A stretch of DNA of 35,651 nucleotides from a virus. Where the stretch lies: IMG/VR virus record IMGVR_UViG_3300038701_002120, positions 1 through 35,651 of that record, one strand, 5' to 3'. Numbering within the stretch: position 1 is the stretch's first letter; each line of letters opens with the position of its first letter. Made by a program: the position numbers and the translations under genes. The notes beneath the pieces were generated by a model. The model was not told the DNA's origin. It saw nothing but the letters and a program-made list of their open reading frames with translations, and made no database searches. Below, piece by piece: positions 30,192-35,651 of this stretch.

Positions 30192-30617
30192 ATGAGTACA
30201 GAAGAAAACAAGGCAGAGTTATTTCCTAAAGACGGAAAAATGACATTTTTAATGCCCTCTACTAATGCTATCGGAGTTCTTGAGAAAGCGGAAACAGGTA
30301 GAACGTTAACAATCTCTTACAAGACAAAGGAAGAGTGGTTAGCGGAAAAAGACAAACCTGTAAAGTGTTTCTTTTTAGGATTCAAAGAAGCTACTGACGG
30401 ACAAAACAGACCTTATTTTATTGCTAAACTACACGACGGAGAGAAAGCTTTTGTTTGCGCTCAAACTGTCTTAGTACAGGCTTTAATGGGTGTCGAGTTA
30501 GGTTCTGGAGTTGAAATTACCTGTACAGGATCAACCAAGCTAGCTAATAGTAACGTTATTCCTCTTTTTGAAGTAAAAGAACTTGTAGGAGTAAGCTTAG
30601 TTAACGGAAATGAATAA
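30192..30617 (+). CDS. Hypothetical recombination-module protein
   Basis: A 141-residue beta-rich protein. The segments PVKCFFLGFKEATDGQNRPY, AKLHDGEKAFVCAQTVLVQ and ELGSGVEITCTGSTKL could form an OB-like fold, so single-strand DNA binding is a possibility. It overlaps the exonuclease gene by 8 bases, in line with a role in homologous recombination. I cannot name a family. Confidence 0.55.
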   Translation: MSTEENKAELFPKDGKMTFLMPSTNAIGVLEKAETGRTLTISYKTKEEWLAEKDKPVKCFFLGFKEATDGQNRPYFIAKLHDGEKAFVCAQTVLVQALMGVELGSGVEITCTGSTKLANSNVIPLFEVKELVGVSLVNGNE

Positions 30618-31311
30618 AGCTGTTAACATAAACTTAGACGAGCTGAGAGCAGAGCATGAAGCTGCTCTTAGCTCCCTAGAAGCCAACAAAAAAAAGGAAG
30701 AGTGGCTTGAGGAAAAAAGAGGAAAATTCTCTTCTTCTGATTCCGATAGACTTGTAGGTTATTTAGATAATCCAGACAAGTTTCCTAAAGGTGCAGAAAC
30801 TTACGTTTTAGAAAAGGTTATTGAAACCTTAACTCACAAAACCGAAGACGGATATAAAAACGCTGCAATGATGCGAGGTAATGAGAACGAGGAAGCTGCT
30901 ATGAAGAGGTTTATAGAAGAAACTGGAATTGAAGTTTACAACTTTGGAAACGATCAAGAATTTATAACTCTAGGAGATAATTTCGGTTGCACACCTGACG
31001 GCTTAATTGGAAACGACGGAGGAGCAGAAACTAAATGTCCTGACTCTAAAACTCACTTCAATTACTTAAAGATTAAGACGGTTGAGGAGTTTAAGAAGGC
31101 TTGTAAAAAATACTACTGGCAAATTCAAACCTCTATGTATGCTACTGGAAGACAATACTGGTATTTCATAAGTTTTGACGATAGGTTTAAAGATAAGTCA
31201 AAGCAGTTGCACTACATAAAGATACCTAGATGTCAAGAAGATATTGACAAGTTTAAAATTCGATTAACAGAAGCGATAAAAAGAAAGAACCAGCTATTAA
31301 AAGCAGCATGA
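30610..31311 (+). CDS. YqaJ-type viral exonuclease
   Basis: The 233-residue protein has the features of lambda-exonuclease/YqaJ proteins: a helical start, then MMRGNENEEAAMKRF (about 94-108), the catalytic TPDGLIG Asp (about 129-135), the ExK motif in GAETKCPD (about 138-145) and YWQIQTSMYATG (about 169-180). It would resect double-stranded DNA 5'-3' to give single strands for annealing, together with the neighbouring SSB and partner proteins. It overlaps the next gene by 4 bases. Confidence 0.85.
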   Translation: MNKAVNINLDELRAEHEAALSSLEANKKKEEWLEEKRGKFSSSDSDRLVGYLDNPDKFPKGAETYVLEKVIETLTHKTEDGYKNAAMMRGNENEEAAMKRFIEETGIEVYNFGNDQEFITLGDNFGCTPDGLIGNDGGAETKCPDSKTHFNYLKIKTVEEFKKACKKYYWQIQTSMYATGRQYWYFISFDDRFKDKSKQLHYIKIPRCQEDIDKFKIRLTEAIKRKNQLLKAA

Positions 31312-31748
31312 TTTACAACACTAAAAAATCAGTAGACAGAGAGCAATCTAAAAAAAGGTTCAATGCTCTTTTAGAAAAAGAAGCTCGATTTGAGCTTACC
31401 GAAAAGAAAGGAAATAAGACACCTAGCCAAAACAGGTATCTACATTTAATTCTCGGTTGGTTTGCTCTCGAAACTGGCTACACTTTAGAGTATGTAAAAC
31501 GCGAATTTTTCAAAGTAATCTGTAATCCTGGAATCTTCATTGTTGAAGTTGAAGGAAGATTAGGTAAGGTCAATGATTTAAGAAGCTGGGCTGAACTAGA
31601 TTCTCGAGAAGGAACTTTAGCTATAACAAGGTTTAGAAATTGGTCTGCTCAAACGGTGGATATCTATTTACCAGAGGCAAACGAGTTAGAAATTTTAAAA
31701 TCAATAGAAGAGCAATTATCACAATTTAATAATCAAGAATATTTGTAA
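31308..31748 (+). CDS. NinB-like recombination protein
   Basis: A 146-residue protein. The first half has KTPSQNRYLHLILGWFALETG (about 41-61, in the style of NinB family proteins, which start their core with an NRRMH-like helix). The end has the block LDSREGTLAITRFRNWSAQ and a YLPEANE stretch (about 97-127). Proteins like this bind single-stranded DNA and help recombination. It sits between the exonuclease and SSB genes. The NinB similarity is moderate, and I did not search. Confidence 0.6.
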   Translation: MIYNTKKSVDREQSKKRFNALLEKEARFELTEKKGNKTPSQNRYLHLILGWFALETGYTLEYVKREFFKVICNPGIFIVEVEGRLGKVNDLRSWAELDSREGTLAITRFRNWSAQTVDIYLPEANELEILKSIEEQLSQFNNQEYL

Positions 31749-31753
31749 ACAAA

Positions 31754-32152
31754 ATGAGTGTAAACAAAGCAATATTAATAGGCAATTTAGGAGGTGACGT
31801 AACTATGCACTATTTCGAGAATGGAGGCTGTATAGGTAAATTTTCATTAGCAACCTCAGAGACCTATACAAACAGTCAGACAGGTGAAAAGGTAACGAAT
31901 ACCGAGTGGCATAACATTATCGTCTCAAACAAGCAAGCTGAAATTTGCGAGAAGTATCTAGGTAAAGGAGACAAGATTTACTTAGAAGGAAAAATTACTA
32001 CTAGAAAGTGGCAAGATACAGAAGGGAAAACAAGGTATTCAACTGAGATCAGAGCAATTACTTTCAAGTTTTTAACTACAAAAAATAAGTCTGAGCAAGC
32101 TCAAAACACGCCTAGTCCGAGTACTGGCGAGCCAGACGATTTACCATTTTAA
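31754..32152 (+). CDS. ssb: Single-stranded DNA-binding protein
   Basis: A 132-residue SSB with the OB-fold sequence expected: NKAILIGNLGGDVTMHY (about 4-20), GKFSLATSETY, TEWHNIIVSNKQAEICEKYL (about 49-68), GDKIYLEGKITTRKW and STEIRA. A disordered linker follows, and the C-terminus ends in the conserved acidic tip DDLPF, which recruits repair and replication proteins. It would coat single strands made by replication and by the exonuclease. It is a full-length phage SSB. Confidence 0.93.
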   Translation: MSVNKAILIGNLGGDVTMHYFENGGCIGKFSLATSETYTNSQTGEKVTNTEWHNIIVSNKQAEICEKYLGKGDKIYLEGKITTRKWQDTEGKTRYSTEIRAITFKFLTTKNKSEQAQNTPSPSTGEPDDLPF

Positions 32153-32164
32153 AACCTTTTCACT

Positions 32165-32410
32165 ATGACTGTTCCCACGAAGCAAGAAGTTTTTTCAAAG
32201 CACCCACAAAACAAGACCCAAAAAGCCCAAATAAAAGAACATCTGTTAGAGCATAAAACTCTAACCACTTGGGAGGCTTTTACAGAGTATCATATTACTA
32301 GGATTTCAGAATACATAAGATTGCTGAGGGAGGAAGGTTTAAAAATCTCTACTGAATGGACGGAGAGCAACGGAAAAAGGTTTGGTATTTACACTCTAAA
32401 AGAAGATTAA
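32165..32410 (+). CDS. Small helix-turn-helix protein
   Basis: An 81-residue protein. The region QIKEHLLEHKTLTTWEAFTE followed by ITRISEYIRLLREEGLKI is a winged-helix type motif, similar to small phage HTH proteins. The end has the wing strand GKRFGIYTLKED. It could regulate early or middle genes. Its place just after ssb is common for such genes in Bacteroidota phages. Confidence 0.65.
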   Translation: MTVPTKQEVFSKHPQNKTQKAQIKEHLLEHKTLTTWEAFTEYHITRISEYIRLLREEGLKISTEWTESNGKRFGIYTLKED

Positions 32411-32414
32411 AAAA

Positions 32415-32684
32415 ATGATAGGAATTATTACAGATATATTCGACGACGACGTAGCTGCGTCAAACGGAAGACCACCGATTAAAAAAAAGGTAGCAATTAT
32501 AATAGATCAACTCCAGCCAGACGAAAGTATTGCAGTAGAATTTACAGGAGAACTAAGAAGAACTTTAATAAGAGGTTTTAAAGTCAACGACAACGTTGAG
32601 GTTAAGTATAAAAAACAAGCTCATAAAAACAAAAAAGGAAAGGCTTTCAATAACAAAAAAGCCACCTCAATAAAAAGATTATGA
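32415..32684 (+). CDS. Small OB-fold protein, DUF3127-like
   Basis: An 89-residue basic protein rich in short strands (KKKVAIIIDQLQ, ESIAVEFTGELRR, NVEVKYKKQAHKNKKGKAF). The pattern resembles DUF3127, OB-like single-strand DNA-binding proteins frequent in Bacteroidota phages. It may assist replication. It overlaps the next gene by 4 bases. Confidence 0.55.
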   Translation: MIGIITDIFDDDVAASNGRPPIKKKVAIIIDQLQPDESIAVEFTGELRRTLIRGFKVNDNVEVKYKKQAHKNKKGKAFNNKKATSIKRL

Positions 32685-32875
32685 AATACCCTTTAGACAT
32701 ATTAAAAGAAAGCCTTAGAGAAGTTGAGGAGGCGAAAAAATTATGTCTTAAAAGTGAGAATTTCAAAGATTATACAGCTATCGAAGAAGAAAAAGCTATG
32801 CCGTTAAGAGTTGCAATACAAATAATAGAATTAGCGGTTGAAAACGAATTAAAATTTAATGTGATAATAAAGTAA
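32681..32875 (+). CDS. Small hypothetical protein before the replication gene
   Basis: A 64-residue helical protein (LKESLREVEEAKKLCLK) whose last base overlaps the ATG of the replication gene (TAATG). No family is recognised; the coupling suggests it is made together with the replication protein. Confidence 0.5.
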   Translation: MKYPLDILKESLREVEEAKKLCLKSENFKDYTAIEEEKAMPLRVAIQIIELAVENELKFNVIIK

Positions 32876-33732
32876 TGGCAAAAGACCCAGCATTATTGGT
32901 TTATACTAAGGATTTCCTAGAAGGAACTGCTGATTTATCAGTAGAGGAGTTTGGAGCATTCACAAGGCTAATTTTTCATCAACACCAAAGAGGAGTTTTA
33001 CCTAATAATTTAAAAAAATTAGCGCGTCTTTGTGGAGTTTCATATTCAGAGTTCCAGGAAATATGGAAAGAGATAAACGTAAAATTTACGCTCAGCGACG
33101 ACGGTTATATAAACGAGCGTTGCGCTGGAGAAATCGCTAGGCGTTCGCACGGCGCAATAATGAATTCAGTCAAAGCAGTTTACGGAAATTGGATTAAAGC
33201 TAATAACCGCCTGACGAAAACTCACCTATCTAAAATTAAAGAAGCTTTTTCTATTGACGAGTTTTTAAACATTGTAGATGAAACTGAGAGAAAAAGTAAG
33301 ATTACTGAAACCTTAGACAACTTAAAAGAGGCGTTCGCAAAGCGTTCGCATAAAGTAAATGGAAATGGAAATGGAAATGGAAATGGAAATGGAATTTTAA
33401 GTGAAGAAGAAACAGTAACAGCAGAGATATATCCAACGTTTGACGATTTCTGGAATTTATACGACAAGAAGGTAGGAAAAAAGGAAAAGATAAAATCTAA
33501 ATGGGAAAAACTATCTCATAAAACAAAACTTGAGATTGTAGAGTATATCCCTAATTACATAAAAGCACAACCAGACAAACAATATAGAAAAAACCCTGAG
33601 ACTTTTTTAAATAACGAGTCTTGGAAAGATGAATTAATAAGTAATGGAGCAAAACAATCAATTACAGACACAAGAGAAGAGTTTAAGTCAGGACTGGAAA
33701 ACGAGACTGGAAGAAACTTTAAGTTTAAGTAG
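32875..33732 (+). CDS. Replication initiation protein, DUF1376-like
   Basis: A 285-residue protein. The N-terminus has the DUF1376/YdaU pattern: DPALLVYTKDFLEGTADLS, EEFGAFTRLIFHQHQRG and LARLCGVSYSEFQEIW (about 4-65), a winged-helix-like origin-binding domain. A basic helical region follows, then (NG)6 (about 161-172) and a C-terminal helical domain with DFWNLYDKKVGKKEKIK, common in phage replication proteins. It probably recognises the phage origin and brings in the host helicase. The DNA repeats inside the gene, listed separately, may be that origin. It overlaps the next gene by 89 bases. Confidence 0.75.
   Translation: MAKDPALLVYTKDFLEGTADLSVEEFGAFTRLIFHQHQRGVLPNNLKKLARLCGVSYSEFQEIWKEINVKFTLSDDGYINERCAGEIARRSHGAIMNSVKAVYGNWIKANNRLTKTHLSKIKEAFSIDEFLNIVDETERKSKITETLDNLKEAFAKRSHKVNGNGNGNGNGNGILSEEETVTAEIYPTFDDFWNLYDKKVGKKEKIKSKWEKLSHKTKLEIVEYIPNYIKAQPDKQYRKNPETFLNNESWKDELISNGAKQSITDTREEFKSGLENETGRNFKFK
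33141..33350. repeat. Iteron-like 9-mer GCGTTCGCA, three copies
   Basis: GCGTTCGCA occurs at 33141-33149, 33331-33339 and 33342-33350, the last two only 2 bases apart. In AT-rich DNA such a GC-rich 9-mer stands out. The copies are read in different protein frames (AFA versus RSH), so selection seems to be at the DNA level. Together with the following AAATGG array they could be a replication origin inside the initiator gene, as in lambdoid phages. Confidence 0.6.
33357..33392 (+). repeat. Six tandem AAATGG repeats
   Basis: Six perfect AAATGG units in the replication gene encode (NG)6. The array follows the GCGTTCGCA pair after 6 bases. It may serve as an AT-rich opening or iteron region, or may simply be a flexible linker prone to slippage. 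Confidence 0.8.
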
Positions 33733-34354
33733 AACTATTATTAATAGTTCCTCTGAGATTACACAAAAAGAACTCAGTTTAACGATTTCAAACACTATTG
33801 GGAAACCTGTTTTAAGAGACGTTTTTAAAGGAGAAAACGGATCAGTCGGGTTTAGTGTTGTGAGAATTGTTGTAAAGCGTTTTTTAAACTCTTTCGCGTT
33901 CTCTACAAAACATACAGACGAGCAAATTGATGTAATGACGGTAGACACTTTAGAAAGGTTCTCGCATGAAAGTTTAGAAGATGTTTTACTGTTCTTCAAA
34001 ATGGCTAGAGCTGGAAGGTTTGGAGCTACTAAAAAGGGAGTTGATAGCAACTTGATTTTTGGCGAGTGGTTTCCTTCCTATTTAGAGTTAAAATCTATTG
34101 AAAGAGAGAGTCAACTTCAGAATGAGAAAAACAGTAGAGACTCTGTTTCTATCTCCATGAAAGACGTAGAGATTTCTTATAGAAAAGCTATGCTTAGAAA
34201 TTTAAAAAAGAAAGAGTCTGACTTTATAGATCAATTCACGAAAGACATGGATAGGCAAATGCTAGAAGATACGATACTAAGCTGGAGTAAAGACGATGAG
34301 TTGAAAAAATATATTGACTTATTGAAAAAGAAAAGAAGAGATAAAAAAAAATAA
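33644..34354 (+). CDS. Replication-associated protein, DUF6633-like
   Basis: A 236-residue helical protein whose first 89 bases overlap the replication gene in another frame. Its central motif SHESLEDVLLFFKMARAGRF (about 106-125) followed by a GEWFPSYLELKSIERES block (about 141-160) matches small proteins that follow DUF1376 genes in Bacteroidota phages and plasmids. It may help in loading the helicase. The C-terminus is very basic (KKKRRDKKK). If the first ATG were not used, a later start would shorten the N-terminus. Confidence 0.6.
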   Translation: MEQNNQLQTQEKSLSQDWKTRLEETLSLSRTIINSSSEITQKELSLTISNTIGKPVLRDVFKGENGSVGFSVVRIVVKRFLNSFAFSTKHTDEQIDVMTVDTLERFSHESLEDVLLFFKMARAGRFGATKKGVDSNLIFGEWFPSYLELKSIERESQLQNEKNSRDSVSISMKDVEISYRKAMLRNLKKKESDFIDQFTKDMDRQMLEDTILSWSKDDELKKYIDLLKKKRRDKKK

Positions 34355-34374
34355 ACATAAAACCCTGTTTACCA

Positions 34375-34389
34375 GTTGTTTAAAAAACA
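34375..34389. repeat. Palindrome upstream of the serine recombinase
   Basis: TTGTTT and AAACAA are separated by AAA, a 15-bp palindrome 35 bases before the recombinase ATG. It could be an operator or part of a resolution site for the recombinase. It is AT-rich, so chance occurrence is possible. Confidence 0.35.
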
Positions 34390-34423
34390 AATTACTTAAA
34401 ACAATATTACGAAACTTAAAAAA

Positions 34424-35086
34424 ATGAAAGAACAATTTGCATACGGAAGAGTAAGTACTGAATCTCAAAATTTAGATATGCAGGTGGATCGGTTTAAATT
34501 AATCGGAGTAAAACCTGAAAACATATTCGTAGATAAAGATTCAGGTAAAAACGATGATAGGAAGGAACTTCAAAAATTACTAAACAAACTTAGAAAAGGT
34601 GATAAAGTCGTTTTCTACGACATAACTAGATTAGGGAGAAATCTTAAATACTTAATAACTTTAATAGAGCATTTTAACTCTATTGGAGTTCATTTCCAAG
34701 ACTTAACCAATCCTTTTATAAATACTGAGAGTTCAAGGACTGCTGAAGGAGAATTTATATTCTTAATATTTGCAGCTCTTGGGCAGTATTTTAGAAAAGC
34801 CAGCAACGAAAAAGTAAGGGCTGGACTAGCTGCTGCTAGAGCTAGGGGAAAAGTTGGGGGAAGACCAAAAGGACTGAGTAAAGAAATACAAGAAGTAGCT
34901 CCTATCGCTGTGATAATGCATAAAAACCCTGATGTATCAATAAGAGATATTATGAATGCCTTAAAAATATCTCAAGGCTCTGTATACAAATGTTTTAAGC
35001 ATGAGAATTATGATTATAAGAAACAGCACAAGAACAAAGGAAATAAAAACGCAAAATCAAAATTTAACTTTAAAAAAGCAGCATAA
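34424..35086 (+). CDS. Serine recombinase (resolvase/invertase family)
   Basis: A 220-residue small serine recombinase. Catalytic Ser11 is in YGRVSTESQ, with VFYDITRLGRN (about 66-76) holding active-site arginines, the helix GLAAARARGKVGGRPKG (about 135-151) as the hinge, and a C-terminal HTH (SIRDIMNALKISQGSVYK, about 166-183) for site binding. The usual acidic EFERE stretch is replaced by GQYFRKASNEK, a difference of unknown importance. It could invert a DNA segment, resolve multimers or act in gene switching. The phage has a tyrosine integrase already, so this is a second recombination activity. Confidence 0.82.
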   Translation: MKEQFAYGRVSTESQNLDMQVDRFKLIGVKPENIFVDKDSGKNDDRKELQKLLNKLRKGDKVVFYDITRLGRNLKYLITLIEHFNSIGVHFQDLTNPFINTESSRTAEGEFIFLIFAALGQYFRKASNEKVRAGLAAARARGKVGGRPKGLSKEIQEVAPIAVIMHKNPDVSIRDIMNALKISQGSVYKCFKHENYDYKKQHKNKGNKNAKSKFNFKKAA

Positions 35087-35196
35087 TGTCAAAAAAGAAA
35101 TGGTACAACAAGAATAGATTTTCATTTATAGACATAATCTTATTGATTATGCTAGGGAGTTTTATAAATCATTTAATCAACTTAATAATACTGTAG
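35086..35196 (+). CDS. Small membrane protein (36 aa)
   Basis: A 36-residue ORF (MSKKKWYNKNRF then a hydrophobic stretch FIDIILLIMLGSF) overlaps the recombinase stop by one base. A basic start and single membrane span suggest a tiny membrane peptide. The overlap supports translation, but the size makes it uncertain. Confidence 0.5.
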   Translation: MSKKKWYNKNRFSFIDIILLIMLGSFINHLINLIIL

Positions 35197-35202
35197 TTAA
35201 AA

Positions 35203-35651
35203 GTGAGAGTACTAATAGCATGTGAGGAAAGCCAGAATGTAATGGCAGCTTTCAGAGATAAAGGACACGCAGCGTTTTCTTGTGATATAAAAGAATGCTC
35301 AGGAGATTATCCAGAGTTTCATATCAAGAGAAATGTCATGGAAGTTCTTTCTGATGGCTGGGATTTACTTATTGCTCACCCTCCATGTACTTACTTGAGC
35401 TACGCAGGAAACAGACATTGGAATTCGCCTGGAAGGTTGAAGAAAAGATTAGAAGCTTTGGACTTTTTTGCAAAGCTATGGGAAGCACCTGTTGGTAAAA
35501 TATGCTTGGAAAACCCTAAAGGTTGTGCATCACCAACAATCGCTAAATATTCTCAAGAAATACAACCTTATTATTTCGGTGATCCATATATGAAAACTAC
35601 TTGGCTTTGGTTAAAGAATCTCCCAAAACTTGAATACAGTTTGAAGCCACT
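35203..35651 (+). CDS. DNA (cytosine) methyltransferase-like protein, cut by window end
   Basis: The visible 149 residues start at GTG, since an in-frame stop precedes it by 6 bases. The SAM-binding start RVLIACEESQNVMAAFRDKG, the catalytic-type motif IAHPPCTYLSYAG (about 59-71) with the PPC Cys, and the ENPKG motif (about 106-110) match phage cytosine methyltransferases. It probably modifies phage DNA to protect it from host restriction. The gene is truncated only by the window end. It is the last visible gene of the early operon. Confidence 0.82.
   Translation, partial: MRVLIACEESQNVMAAFRDKGHAAFSCDIKECSGDYPEFHIKRNVMEVLSDGWDLLIAHPPCTYLSYAGNRHWNSPGRLKKRLEALDFFAKLWEAPVGKICLENPKGCASPTIAKYSQEIQPYYFGDPYMKTTWLWLKNLPKLEYSLKP

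Noticed and set aside
33357-33392. CRISPR or microsatellite array unrelated to function
   Set aside because: Units are 6 bp with no spacers and stay in frame within a replication gene, so it is not a CRISPR. It is kept only as a repeat and possible origin part.

Overview
The window is almost certainly the genome, or most of it, of a temperate tailed phage of a Bacteroidota host, probably a flavobacterium. The DNA is AT-rich, and start codons lack Shine-Dalgarno sequences. The clearest promoters have the Bacteroidota -33 TTTG / -7 TAnnTTTG form, and the terminase, tape-measure, lysis and replication proteins resemble those of Bacteroidota prophages. The HK97-type head genes, large tape measure and separate tail genes suggest a siphovirus. 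An uninterrupted attP (a 3' half tRNA-Met core between paired arm repeats) has phage genes on both sides, so this looks like the free or circularly permuted form rather than an integrated prophage. Both window ends fall inside or next to genes.

Layout. 1-1400: an unrecognised ORF, a terminator, an unusual tRNA-Ala-like gene, two small ORFs, a Fur-like winged-helix regulator and a structured intergenic RNA candidate. 1417-8691: small membrane protein, terminase small and large subunits, portal, protease, major capsid, a coiled-coil protein with a probable single-base frameshift, and connector genes. 8703-18460: major tail protein, small tail-assembly genes, tape measure and two large tail proteins. 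18434-18628: a minus-strand membrane microprotein inside the tail module. 18719-23333: tail fibre with an internal duplication, two holin-like proteins, a DUF5675-type lysin, a DUF6527-type protein and a spanin-like envelope protein. 23334-23813: a non-coding block rich in repeats. 23814-24995: an unrecognised three-gene cargo operon. 24992-26372 (minus): tyrosine integrase and attP. 26376-27502 (minus): a self-cleaving type repressor followed by a lipoprotein gene. From 27581 rightward: an early operon with small genes, a coiled-coil protein, YqaJ-type exonuclease, NinB-like protein, SSB, OB-fold protein, a DUF1376-type replication protein with iteron-like repeats, its overlapping partner, a serine recombinase and a truncated DNA methyltransferase.

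How it fits together. The repressor should hold the rightward early promoter off in the lysogen and carry the lipoprotein along as a lysogeny-expressed gene. After induction, early genes replicate and recombine the DNA. If the genome is circular, transcription then reaches the Fur-like regulator just before the terminase genes. Two 23-bp palindromes of Fur-box-like 7-1-7 form (half-sites TTATTTAGAAC and GTTCTAAATAA around one base) lie exactly 11 nt before TAnnTTT -7 boxes, one before the portal gene and one before the tail fibre gene. My main hypothesis is that they are activator-dependent late promoters and that the Fur-like protein is the late regulator. This is inference from position and motif geometry. 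Product names rest on motif recognition by eye; no database search was run.
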